From an uncultured Faecalibacterium sp. (GTDB taxonomy: Bacteria; Bacillota; Clostridia; Oscillospirales; Ruminococcaceae): a stretch of DNA of 40,994 bases. The position numbers and the translations under genes are program-made. The stretch lies in NCBI GenBank assembly GCA_900772565.1, contig CAAHET010000097.1, forward strand, positions 1 through 40,994, read 5' to 3'. Shown here one piece after another: positions 15,418 through 22,156 of this stretch; the stretch's first letter is position 1, and each line of letters begins with the position of its first letter. Below the pieces are notes generated by a model. The model had not been told where the DNA came from. It saw only the letters and a list, made by a program, of their open reading frames with translations, and did no database searches.

Positions 15418-16358
15418 GAGAAGAAACGCTTTACGAGTTGGAAACGCCCTACCGCCAGAAATTCAGGATCAAAGGCTTCCGCTTCGGCGAGGGGGAAAAA
15501 GCCTGTGCTATGGTGGCTGCCGTGCGCGGCAACGAGGTGCAGCAGATGTATGTCTGCGCACTGCTGGTAAAAAAGCTGCGCAAACTGGAAGAGCAGGGTG
15601 CCATTGCCCCCGGCAACGAGCTGCTGGTGGTGCCCTGCGTCAACCATTTTTCCATGAACGTGGGCAGCCGGTTCTGGGCGATGGACAAAACGGACATCAA
15701 CCGGATGTTCCCCGGTTACGACCAGGGCGAAACCACCCAGCGCATTGCTGCGGCACTGTTTGAGGCAGTGCAGGGCTATAAATACGGCATCCATTTTGCG
15801 TCCTTTTACCTGCCCGGCGATTTTGTGCCCCATGTGCGCATCATGAATACCGGCTACCAGACGGCAAGTCTGGGCAATTTGTTCGGTCTGCCCTATGTGG
15901 TTATGCGCAAACCGGAGCCCATCGACACGACCACCCTGAACTACAACTGGCAGGTCTGGGAAACGAACGCCTTCAGCGTCTACACCAAGGAGACAGATGA
16001 AATTGACGAGCACAGCGCACAGGAAGCCGTGGCGGCAGTGCTGCGGTATCTCAGCCGGGTGGGGCTACTGCGCTATAATTGCCACAGCGGGTATCTTTCC
16101 TCTGTTGTGCAGGAATCCGAGATGGCCAATGTGCTCACCCCGGCAGGCGGCATTTTCCGCCGCTTTGTGGAGCCGGGGCAGGAGGTGGAATACGGCCAGA
16201 AATTGGGCGTCATTCTTGACCCGTTCACCGCAGAGGTGGAAGCAGAAATTATCTGCCCCACCAGCGGCGTGGTGTTCTTTGCCCTGAAAAAGCCGCTGAC
16301 GACCGAGCACGAGGTGGCCTTTAAGGTGATCCGGCGGCTGCATGGCGGCTGCTTATAA
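15414..16358 (+). CDS. Degenerate AstE/AspA-like M14 paralogue
   Basis: A 314-residue paralogue of the preceding protein, with shared NRMFPG and the C-terminal barrel (GIFRRFVEPGQEVEYGQKLG). The first zinc motif, HGDE in the partner, is RGNE here (Arg38, Glu41), so the histidine ligand is lost. The second motif, DIHAS, reads GIHFAS (Gly125, His127). The reading frame is intact and ends normally, so this is a conserved gene product rather than a decayed one. It may be a non-catalytic partner in a heteromer with the active enzyme or a binding protein. The 4-base overlap with a GGAGG site in the upstream gene implies balanced co-expression. Confidence 0.8.
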   Translation: MREETLYELETPYRQKFRIKGFRFGEGEKACAMVAAVRGNEVQQMYVCALLVKKLRKLEEQGAIAPGNELLVVPCVNHFSMNVGSRFWAMDKTDINRMFPGYDQGETTQRIAAALFEAVQGYKYGIHFASFYLPGDFVPHVRIMNTGYQTASLGNLFGLPYVVMRKPEPIDTTTLNYNWQVWETNAFSVYTKETDEIDEHSAQEAVAAVLRYLSRVGLLRYNCHSGYLSSVVQESEMANVLTPAGGIFRRFVEPGQEVEYGQKLGVILDPFTAEVEAEIICPTSGVVFFALKKPLTTEHEVAFKVIRRLHGGCL

Positions 16359-16390
16359 GGGGCAAGTATTCTTTACCGGAAGGGCTGCCT

Positions 16391-17641
16391 TTACCGCAGC
16401 TCGGCGGCAAACTCCACCTCCTCGCCCACCATGCGGGCGCAGATGCTGCCTTTGTGGGCTTCGGCAATGCCCCGGGCGATGGACAGCCCGATGCCAAAGC
16501 CGCCGGTGGCAGCGTTGCGGGAGGGGTCGGCGCGGTAAAAGCGGTCAAATAGCTTGGCAAGCGTGTCCTCCGGGATGGGGTCGCTGCCGTTGTGGCAGCG
16601 CAGCACAACGCCTCGCCGGTTCTTTTCCAGTGTCAGGGTGATGGAACTGTCCGCCCGGGCGTACTTGACCGCGTTGTCCAGCAGAATGCTCACCAGCTGC
16701 CGGATGGCGTACTCATCACCCTTGTAGGTCACATCCGGGGCGATATCCAGCGCAAGGTCGTGCCCCTTGCTCTGCGCAAGATCCCGGAAAGGCTCGGCGG
16801 TGTCCGCGACTGCTTCACTGAGGGGGAAAGGCTCCATCTTCAGCGGGGAGACCCCCTCGTCCATGCGGGACAGGGTGACCAGCGCATTGACCAGCGCTGT
16901 CAGCTTTTCGGTCTGCGCCTGCGCCTTGTCGATCCATTTCTGCTTGCCGGTCTCCATTTCCAGCACGCGCAGACAGGTGGAAATGACCGTGATGGGTGTC
17001 TTGAGCTCATGGCTGGCATCGGTGATGAACTGCTTTTGTTTTTCGGCGCTGCGAACCACCGGGTCGATGGCGCGGCGGGAGAGCAGCACCACCAGCACTA
17101 CCACCAGTAGGATGCAGGCGGCATCCGCAGCAAGGCTCCACAGCAGCACCAGTCCCACCGCGCGCAGCTGCTGGTAGCCGTCCAGAAATACCGCCATGTT
17201 GCGCCCCTCGCCGGTGCGGGTGACGTAGTACCGGTAGCTGCCGTAGCTGCCGTAGCCCGCGCCGTGCGCCACGGCAGCGGCAAGATAAGGCGTGATGTCC
17301 TCCTCGGTGACCGAGGCGATATTTTGAAGATCTGCGTTCACCAGCGTGCCGTCATCCTGATACCGCAGCACAAAGTACCGGGTGGAGTAGGGCGTCTCGG
17401 CGGTAAAGCTGCCGTCCCGCGGCGGCTGCGGTGTCTTGGGCGGGGCAGCGGGTGCTTCCCCGGCGGGACGGTAGGCGGGGATGGTACCCTGATTGCTGGT
17501 GATGAGCTGCAGCATATCCCGCAGCTCCCGGGTGGTGGAAACGTAATTTGCGGTGTTCAGCAGCACAGTCAGCAGCAGCATCACCGCCGTGACCGACAAA
17601 GTGGCAATGCGGATGAACCGCCTGCGCAGCCGCCGGATCAT
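16391..17641 (-). CDS. Sensor histidine kinase
   Basis: A 416-residue membrane kinase starting at the ATG that overlaps the regulator's stop (ATGA). TM1 spans residues 12-34, an extracytoplasmic sensor region follows to about 160, and TM2 is about 162-187. The phosphorylated His211 lies in TDASHELKTPITV. The N box is LVSILLDNAVKYA and the G box GGFGIGLSIARGIAEAHKG. The sensor region is Pro/Gly/Tyr-rich (GYGSYGSYRYYV) and matches no domain I know. A longer in-frame reading from 17779 lies wholly within the regulator gene and is rejected. It forms a two-component pair with the next gene. Confidence 0.95.
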   Translation of the reverse strand: MIRRLRRRFIRIATLSVTAVMLLLTVLLNTANYVSTTRELRDMLQLITSNQGTIPAYRPAGEAPAAPPKTPQPPRDGSFTAETPYSTRYFVLRYQDDGTLVNADLQNIASVTEEDITPYLAAAVAHGAGYGSYGSYRYYVTRTGEGRNMAVFLDGYQQLRAVGLVLLWSLAADAACILLVVVLVVLLSRRAIDPVVRSAEKQKQFITDASHELKTPITVISTCLRVLEMETGKQKWIDKAQAQTEKLTALVNALVTLSRMDEGVSPLKMEPFPLSEAVADTAEPFRDLAQSKGHDLALDIAPDVTYKGDEYAIRQLVSILLDNAVKYARADSSITLTLEKNRRGVVLRCHNGSDPIPEDTLAKLFDRFYRADPSRNAATGGFGIGLSIARGIAEAHKGSICARMVGEEVEFAAELR

Positions 17642-18312
17642 GCTTCTTCCTCCAGCGCATAACCAAGACCTCGGTTCGCACGCAGGACAGCGTGTGAGCC
17701 GAGGTTTTTCAGTTTTTTGCGCAGGTTGGAGATGTTTACCCACACTACATTGATCTCGGCTTCGTTCTCCCAGCCCCACACCAGCTCAAGGATGCGTTCG
17801 GCAGAAAACACCATGCGCGGGTTGCGCAAAAACAGCTCCATCACCTGATATTCCCGCCCGCTCAGCCGCACAGACTGCCCGTGGCTGGTCAGAAAACCGG
17901 TGCCCGGGTCCAGCGTCAGGTCGCTGAAAGCCAGCTGGGTGGGCTGGTAGGCGCTGGCGCGGCGCAACATGGCGCGCACCCGGCTCAGCAGCTCGTCCGG
18001 GTCAAAGGGCTTGGGCAGGTAGTCGTCCGCTCCGGCGTTGAAGCCGGTAATGCGGTCGTCCGTCTCGCCCTTGGCGGTCAGCATCATGATGGGGGTGGAT
18101 ACCTTTTCTGCCCGCAGCTTTTGCAGTACCTCAATGCCGTTCATCTTGGGCATCATCACGTCCAGAATAATGGCGTCGTACTGTTCCTGCGTGGCGGCTT
18201 CGTAGGCATCAAAGCCGTTGTGCACCGTTTCCACCGTAAAATGGTTCTTTTCAAAAAAGACGCTCAGCACCTCGGCAAGGTCCTCTTCGTCCTCTGCGAT
18301 CAGCAGCCGCAC
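17638..18312 (-). CDS. OmpR-family response regulator
   Basis: A 224-residue regulator. The receiver domain has acidic residues in AEDEED, the phosphoacceptor Asp51 (IILDVMMPKMNG) and LPKPF. The C-terminal winged helix (about 125-222) includes LSGREYQVMELFLRNP, VWVNISNLRKKL and RANRGLGYAL. It starts at GTG 18312 behind AAGGAGG; the nearby ATG at 18319 is out of frame. As an OmpR-type protein it should bind direct repeats about 11 bp apart, and exactly such repeats lie at both divergent promoters in 19811-19882. Confidence 0.96.
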   Translation of the reverse strand: MRLLIAEDEEDLAEVLSVFFEKNHFTVETVHNGFDAYEAATQEQYDAIILDVMMPKMNGIEVLQKLRAEKVSTPIMMLTAKGETDDRITGFNAGADDYLPKPFDPDELLSRVRAMLRRASAYQPTQLAFSDLTLDPGTGFLTSHGQSVRLSGREYQVMELFLRNPRMVFSAERILELVWGWENEAEINVVWVNISNLRKKLKNLGSHAVLRANRGLGYALEEEA

Positions 18313-18344
18313 TGCGCATTCCTCCTTTTTGTATTTCTGACCCC

Positions 18345-18374
18345 AGTATAGCGCAGCAGCCGCCTGCTGCGCAA
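18345..18374 (-). promoter_or_regulatory. Promoter of the two-component genes, with hairpin in the spacer
   Basis: Read leftward: TTGCGC (18374-18369), 18-bp spacer, TATACT (18350-18345). A perfect 9-bp inverted repeat GCGCAGCAG/CTGCTGCGC (18351-18372) fills the spacer. It could be a regulator site or the 3' end hairpin of the DUF4956 transcript. Confidence 0.5.
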
Positions 18375-18381
18375 TCTTTTT

Positions 18382-19050
18382 TTACAGCAGCTCCATGCCG
18401 GGGCTGCTTTCCCACCCGCAGGTGATGTTCAGGTTGCCGTTGCGGCAGCGCAGCGCGTCCAAAAAGGCCTTGGGCGGCACGTCCTCCGGCAGAAGAACGG
18501 CATATTCCAGTTCATACAAAGTACCCATGTTGCTGGTCTTTACTCGGGTCAGGGTGCAGCGCCGGGTATACTGCGCAAAAATGTCATCAAACAGGCCGTC
18601 ATAGTCCAAGCTTTCCGGGATGGTGATCTTCAGCACCCGGGCGGCGGTTTTCTGTTCACCAAAGCCCAGCGCGGTCAGGCCAAGCAATGCACCGGCCAGC
18701 AGCACAAAGGCCAGCACGGCAAGCCCCAGCAGCCCCATGCCGGTGGCAAGCCCCAGCGCCATGGCAAGGAACAAGACCCCGATCTCCCGGGCAGTGCCGG
18801 GGGCAGAGCGGAACCGCACCAGACTGAACGCGCCCGCCACCGCCACGCCGGTGCCGATGTTGCCGTTGACCAGCATGATCACCAGCTGCACCACGGCGGG
18901 CAGCAGCGCCAGCGTGACCGCGAAGCTGGAACTTGTTTTTTGCCGGTAGCCCGCCACAAAGGCAAGGCCGATGCCCAGCACCAGCGAGACCGCCGTGCAC
19001 AGCAGAAAGCTTTGCAGGGTGATAGACGTACCAATTACAGATTCAAGCAC
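18382..19050 (-). CDS. DUF4956 membrane protein
   Basis: A 222-residue protein with about four to five N-terminal membrane helices (residues about 12-125) containing the family signature NGNIGTGVAVAGAFSLVRFRSAPGTAREIG, given here only as a landmark at about residues 60-88, and a soluble C-terminal domain. It starts at GTG 19050 behind AAAGGAGG and overlaps the VTC gene by 8 bases. DUF4956 and VTC proteins are commonly encoded together, often with CotH-like or carbohydrate-binding proteins, and are suspected to act at the membrane on polyphosphate or surface polymers. The specific function is unknown. Confidence 0.88.
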   Translation of the reverse strand: MLESVIGTSITLQSFLLCTAVSLVLGIGLAFVAGYRQKTSSSFAVTLALLPAVVQLVIMLVNGNIGTGVAVAGAFSLVRFRSAPGTAREIGVLFLAMALGLATGMGLLGLAVLAFVLLAGALLGLTALGFGEQKTAARVLKITIPESLDYDGLFDDIFAQYTRRCTLTRVKTSNMGTLYELEYAVLLPEDVPPKAFLDALRCRNGNLNITCGWESSPGMELL

Positions 19051-19777
19051 AGGGAAAAACCTCCTTTAAGGGTACAGGCTGCTCGCGCAGCAGATGATGG
19101 CAGTAGCAGCTGCCGTATTTGGAAAAGGAGACCGGTACAGCCCCGGCCTCGGCCAGTGCGTGGGCAAGCAACAGCGGACAAACGCCCGGCAATTTGACTT
19201 CCAGCAGTACCCGGTCGTCCGGCAGCAGGGGTGCGCCGTGGTCTCCGGCGCTAAGCTCCAGCTGGGTGGTGCGCCAGCGGATGTTGGTGTCGAAGGTGAT
19301 GCGCAGTTCCGGGTCGGCTACCCCCGCAAAGGCGATGCGGTCGTACCCGATAAACACCCGGGGACGGGCATCGTACAGCTGCTGGAACCATGCGATCTCC
19401 CGGCCAATCTGTCCGTAGTCGGCAAGCGATTGCTGCCCCGCCAGCAAAGGCTGTACCTCGGCGGCGGGCACGGTGATGCGGCGCTTGTACACTACGCCTT
19501 TGTATTTCTTTTTCAGCTCGGCAAACACTTTGCCGTCCGGCGCGGGCACGCCGTAGCTGCGCACCCGCAGCTTTTCCTTGTATACCGGCTTTTCCAGCGA
19601 GGCGCGGATCAGCCGCCAGTCCGGGGTGTCGTAATAAAGGTTGCAGATAGTATACTTGCCGTAAAAATCCATCTTGATATACGGCGCAATTATCTGCAGC
19701 AGGGCTTTTTGCCCCGCCGGGGTGAGAAAATATTTTTTCTCGTACCGCTCAAAGCAGTTCTGAATGGGTTGGGACAT
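19043..19777 (-). CDS. VTC-domain (polyphosphate polymerase-like) protein
   Basis: A 244-residue member of the VTC/CYTH tunnel-fold group. Basic and acidic residues expected in the tunnel are visible: ERYEKKYFLT, NLYYDTPDW, YKEKLRVRSYG, FAELKKKYKGVVYKRR, and VLLEVKLPG near the C-terminus. In yeast the VTC domain makes polyphosphate from ATP; bacterial versions are less studied. AGGAGGTGA precedes the ATG. It is the first gene of the leftward unit VTC-DUF4956, driven by a promoter with two TTTARG boxes, and divergent from the carbohydrate-binding lipoprotein with the same boxes. Confidence 0.88.
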   Translation of the reverse strand: MSQPIQNCFERYEKKYFLTPAGQKALLQIIAPYIKMDFYGKYTICNLYYDTPDWRLIRASLEKPVYKEKLRVRSYGVPAPDGKVFAELKKKYKGVVYKRRITVPAAEVQPLLAGQQSLADYGQIGREIAWFQQLYDARPRVFIGYDRIAFAGVADPELRITFDTNIRWRTTQLELSAGDHGAPLLPDDRVLLEVKLPGVCPLLLAHALAEAGAVPVSFSKYGSCYCHHLLREQPVPLKEVFPCA

Positions 19778-19800
19778 TGCCTGTCACCTCCTGTGCAAAC

Positions 19801-19832
19801 AGCATACCGCCCCAACCTAAAAGCAACTTAAA
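19801..19832 (-). promoter_or_regulatory. Leftward promoter with response-regulator direct repeats (VTC-DUF4956)
   Basis: Read leftward: TTTAAG (19832-19827), 5 bp, TTTAGG (19821-19816), 9 bp, TATGCT (19806-19801). The 11-bp repeat period and the position in place of a -35 box are typical of OmpR/PhoB-type activators. Confidence 0.75.
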
Positions 19833-19850
19833 GGAAATTTGCGGGTTTTC

Positions 19851-19882
19851 TTTAGGTTTGTTTTAGGTTCGCCGGGTATACT
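19851..19882 (+). promoter_or_regulatory. Rightward promoter with response-regulator direct repeats (carbohydrate-binding lipoprotein)
   Basis: TTTAGG (19851-19856), 5 bp, TTTAGG (19862-19867), 9 bp, TATACT (19877-19882). The spacing is identical to that of the leftward promoter. No -35 hexamer is present, consistent with activator dependence. Confidence 0.78.
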
Positions 19883-19930
19883 GTGGCCATCCTCAAAGCA
19901 AACCATTGACCGTAAGGAGGTTTTTCTGAT

Positions 19931-21532
19931 ATGAAATACGCAAACCGACCGCTTGCTCTTCTGGTAGCGGGCGCGCTGGTGGTCACGCTGGCGAGCTGCA
20001 GCAGCAGTGCCGTTTCCACCATCACCGCATCCTCTGCTGCCGGTACCGTCCTTTCTGCAACAGAGAGCGAGTTTTCGCTGGAAGGCGCTACCGCATTTAC
20101 CTTTACAGACAGCGGCATCTCCGCTGTCGAGGGGGATTATAACGGCTACACCATCGAGGGCACAGCCCTGACCATCAGCGCCGCAGGCACTTATGTAGTG
20201 TCCGGCAGTTGCGCAGACGGCAGCATTACCATAAAAGCGGACACGGAAAATGTAACGCTGGTGCTGAACGGTCTGGAACTGACCAGCACCACCACCGCAC
20301 CCATCGTGTGCGGCAAGTCCACCGGGGTGACCATCGCGGTGCAGAGCGGCATCCAGAACACCCTTGCTGATACCGCTGCCAATAATAAGGACAGCGAAAA
20401 CGCCAGTGCAGACGCCGAGAGCGCCGTGCTCAAGTGCAAGGACGGCGCACAGGTGGTGCTGTGCGGCAGCGGTACGCTGAACATCTCCGCTGCCGGGAAA
20501 AACGGCATCAAGTCCGGCACGGAAAACGAGGGTAGAGAAGCCAGCTTGACTATCCGGGAACTGACCTTGAACATTGATGCCCCGGTGAACGATGCCATCA
20601 ACGCTGAGCAGACCCTGAATGTGGAAAGCGGCACGCTGAATATCTCTGCCGGGGATGACGCGCTGCACAGCGACTATACCTTAAATATCGGCGCAGAGGA
20701 CACCGCCGGGCCTACGATTACTATTTCCACCTGTAACGAGGGACTGGAAGGTGCAACGCTGAACGTGTTCTCCGGTACCATCGATATCACCGCCACGGAC
20801 GACTGTCTGAACGCCGCCAACGGTGATTTGACCGACTACGATTTCAGCATGAACATCTCCGGCGGCACGATTACCGCCTACACCTCCGGGGGTGACGGTT
20901 TTGACTCCAACGGCAGCCTGACCATCTCCGGCGGCAGCATTGCCGTGTGGACGGCAAACACTGCCGATAACCAGCCGCTGGATGCGGACGGTACGATCAC
21001 CATCACCGGCGGCACGGTGCTGGCAGCAGGCGGCAGCGCGGGTATGGGCTATACCATCGACGCTTCACAGGGCTATGTGACCTATGGCGGCGGCATGGGC
21101 GCAGACAGCACCGTGCGCCTGACCAAAGACAGCGCTTTTGCCATCACCGATGCCAGCGGCAACACCGTATACAGCGGTACTGCCCTGTGCGATGCAAACT
21201 ATGTGTTCTACTGTGCACAGGATGTTACCGCCGACAGTGACTATATGCTCACCACCGGCAGCACTACCCTTACCACCGCCACTGCCCAGACCGGCAAATC
21301 CAGTGCAAGCTTTGGCGGCATGGGCGGCGGACAGAACGGTATGACCCCGCCGGACGGTACAAACGGGCAGACTCCGCCCACCATGAACGGCAGCGCACCC
21401 GGCGGGCAAACCCCTGATGGGCAGGGCGGCACACCGCCGGAAAAGCCCACGGGCACACCCTCCGGCAACCCGCCGCAAATGCTCGCCCAGAACAATGCCA
21501 CTTCCCAGGCTGAAACAACAGCAGCCGTATAA
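19931..21532 (+). CDS. Cthe_2159-like carbohydrate-binding lipoprotein
   Basis: A 533-residue secreted lipoprotein: hydrophobic signal with lipobox LASC (Cys23), a Ser/Ala-rich spacer, then a long beta-helix-like region (about 70-440) with repeated ITISGGT/LNISAG-type rungs and many Asp/Asn residues (GDDALHSD, TDDCLNA, GGDGFDSNG, DNQPLDADG). This matches the family of Clostridium thermocellum Cthe_2159, a polygalacturonate-binding beta-helix. The last 90 residues are Gly/Pro/Thr/Gln-rich low complexity (GGMGGGQNGMTPPDGTNGQ). AAGGAGG precedes the ATG. The shared boxes suggest it is co-regulated with the VTC-DUF4956 pair. It could bind pectin, the host glycan layer or the cell's own polymer. 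Confidence 0.85.
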   Translation: MKYANRPLALLVAGALVVTLASCSSSAVSTITASSAAGTVLSATESEFSLEGATAFTFTDSGISAVEGDYNGYTIEGTALTISAAGTYVVSGSCADGSITIKADTENVTLVLNGLELTSTTTAPIVCGKSTGVTIAVQSGIQNTLADTAANNKDSENASADAESAVLKCKDGAQVVLCGSGTLNISAAGKNGIKSGTENEGREASLTIRELTLNIDAPVNDAINAEQTLNVESGTLNISAGDDALHSDYTLNIGAEDTAGPTITISTCNEGLEGATLNVFSGTIDITATDDCLNAANGDLTDYDFSMNISGGTITAYTSGGDGFDSNGSLTISGGSIAVWTANTADNQPLDADGTITITGGTVLAAGGSAGMGYTIDASQGYVTYGGGMGADSTVRLTKDSAFAITDASGNTVYSGTALCDANYVFYCAQDVTADSDYMLTTGSTTLTTATAQTGKSSASFGGMGGGQNGMTPPDGTNGQTPPTMNGSAPGGQTPDGQGGTPPEKPTGTPSGNPPQMLAQNNATSQAETTAAV

Positions 21533-21560
21533 GTTTCTTTTTTCTTTCTTCTTTTAAGCA

Positions 21561-21606
21561 CAGAACGCTCCGACCCTTCTGCGTGGGGTCGGAGCGTTCT
21601 GCTTTT
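21561..21606 (+). terminator. Terminator of the carbohydrate-binding lipoprotein gene
   Basis: CAGAACGCTCCGACCC (21561-21576), 9-base loop, GGGTCGGAGCGTTCTG (21586-21601), then CTTTTG. A perfect 16-bp stem. Confidence 0.85.
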
Positions 21607-21621
21607 GCAAATAAATAAAAG

Positions 21622-21660
21622 AAAAAGCGATGACCCGTGCAGGTGGGTCATCGCTTTTCT
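21622..21660. terminator. Second, bidirectional-looking terminator
   Basis: AAAAGCGATGACCC (21623-21636), 8-base loop, GGGTCATCGCTTTT (21645-21658). A/T runs lie on both sides. It is a tandem back-up for the terminator just upstream and is followed by a small GTCCC/GGGAC hairpin (21662-21675). Confidence 0.75.
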
Positions 21661-21739
21661 CGTCCCTTGCGGGACAGGCAGGGTAAATGATAAGAAGGTA
21701 AATGAAGAAAATAGCAAGGTTAAAAACAAAGGCGTGTGC

Positions 21740-21810
21740 GGAGCCGAATTTGCTGCTCCAAAGTGAAGATGTATCCAAGTTTCGCTTTTGTTGGATACAA
21801 CATACCACTT
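21740..21810. other. Unassigned structured element in a 620-bp gene-free region
   Basis: Between 21533 and 22156 there is no supported gene. Besides the terminators it holds GGAGC/GCTCC (21740-21759) and a perfect 9-bp stem TGTATCCAA (21770-21778)/TTGGATACA (21791-21799), bracketed by AAGTG (21761-21765) and CACTT (21806-21810). It could be a small RNA on either strand, or a repeat. The stretch 21811-22038 is A/T-rich and otherwise featureless to me. Confidence 0.35.
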
Positions 21811-22038
21811 CAGAACAAAAATTGCAAGAGGTTTTTTAAAATTTTTGCCCAAAATTACGCGGGAAATCGCATTTTTGTAGAAACGCACAAATTTTACGGA
21901 AAGTTCCCGACAAACTGACGAACAAGCATAAAAACGGAACAACAGCCGCAAGACCGCACCGGGACACCTTTATAAAACCGGCGGGCAATGGAACGCAGGC
22001 ATGGAAAGCTGATTTTCGTGGGATATAGCCTGCACCGC

Positions 22039-22067
22039 TTTACAAGCAGCCGGGGGTGTGTTAAGAT
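22039..22067 (+). promoter_or_regulatory. Promoter of the MATE-xth unit
   Basis: TTTACA (22039-22044), 17 bp, TAAGAT (22062-22067). The leader of about 80 bases contains CCGGGCA (22102-22108)/TGCCCGG (22130-22136) and TACAC/GTGTA pairings just before the ribosome site. No known riboswitch was recognized. Confidence 0.6.
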
Positions 22068-22156
22068 GGACACATCTGCTGCAACCGGAAAAATACACGC
22101 TCCGGGCAGCGGCGGTGTACCGAGGAAAGTGCCCGGTGCCGGGAGGGGAGAAACGA

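Noticed and set aside
22120..22136. GAGGAAAGT followed by CCCGG, resembling part of RNase P RNA
   Set aside because: Only about 80 bases of leader exist and none of the other conserved RNase P segments is present.
22058..22156. 33-codon N-terminal extension of the MATE protein from GTG
   Set aside because: The GTG lies between the -35 and -10 of a good promoter; ATG 22157 has GGGAGGGGAG.
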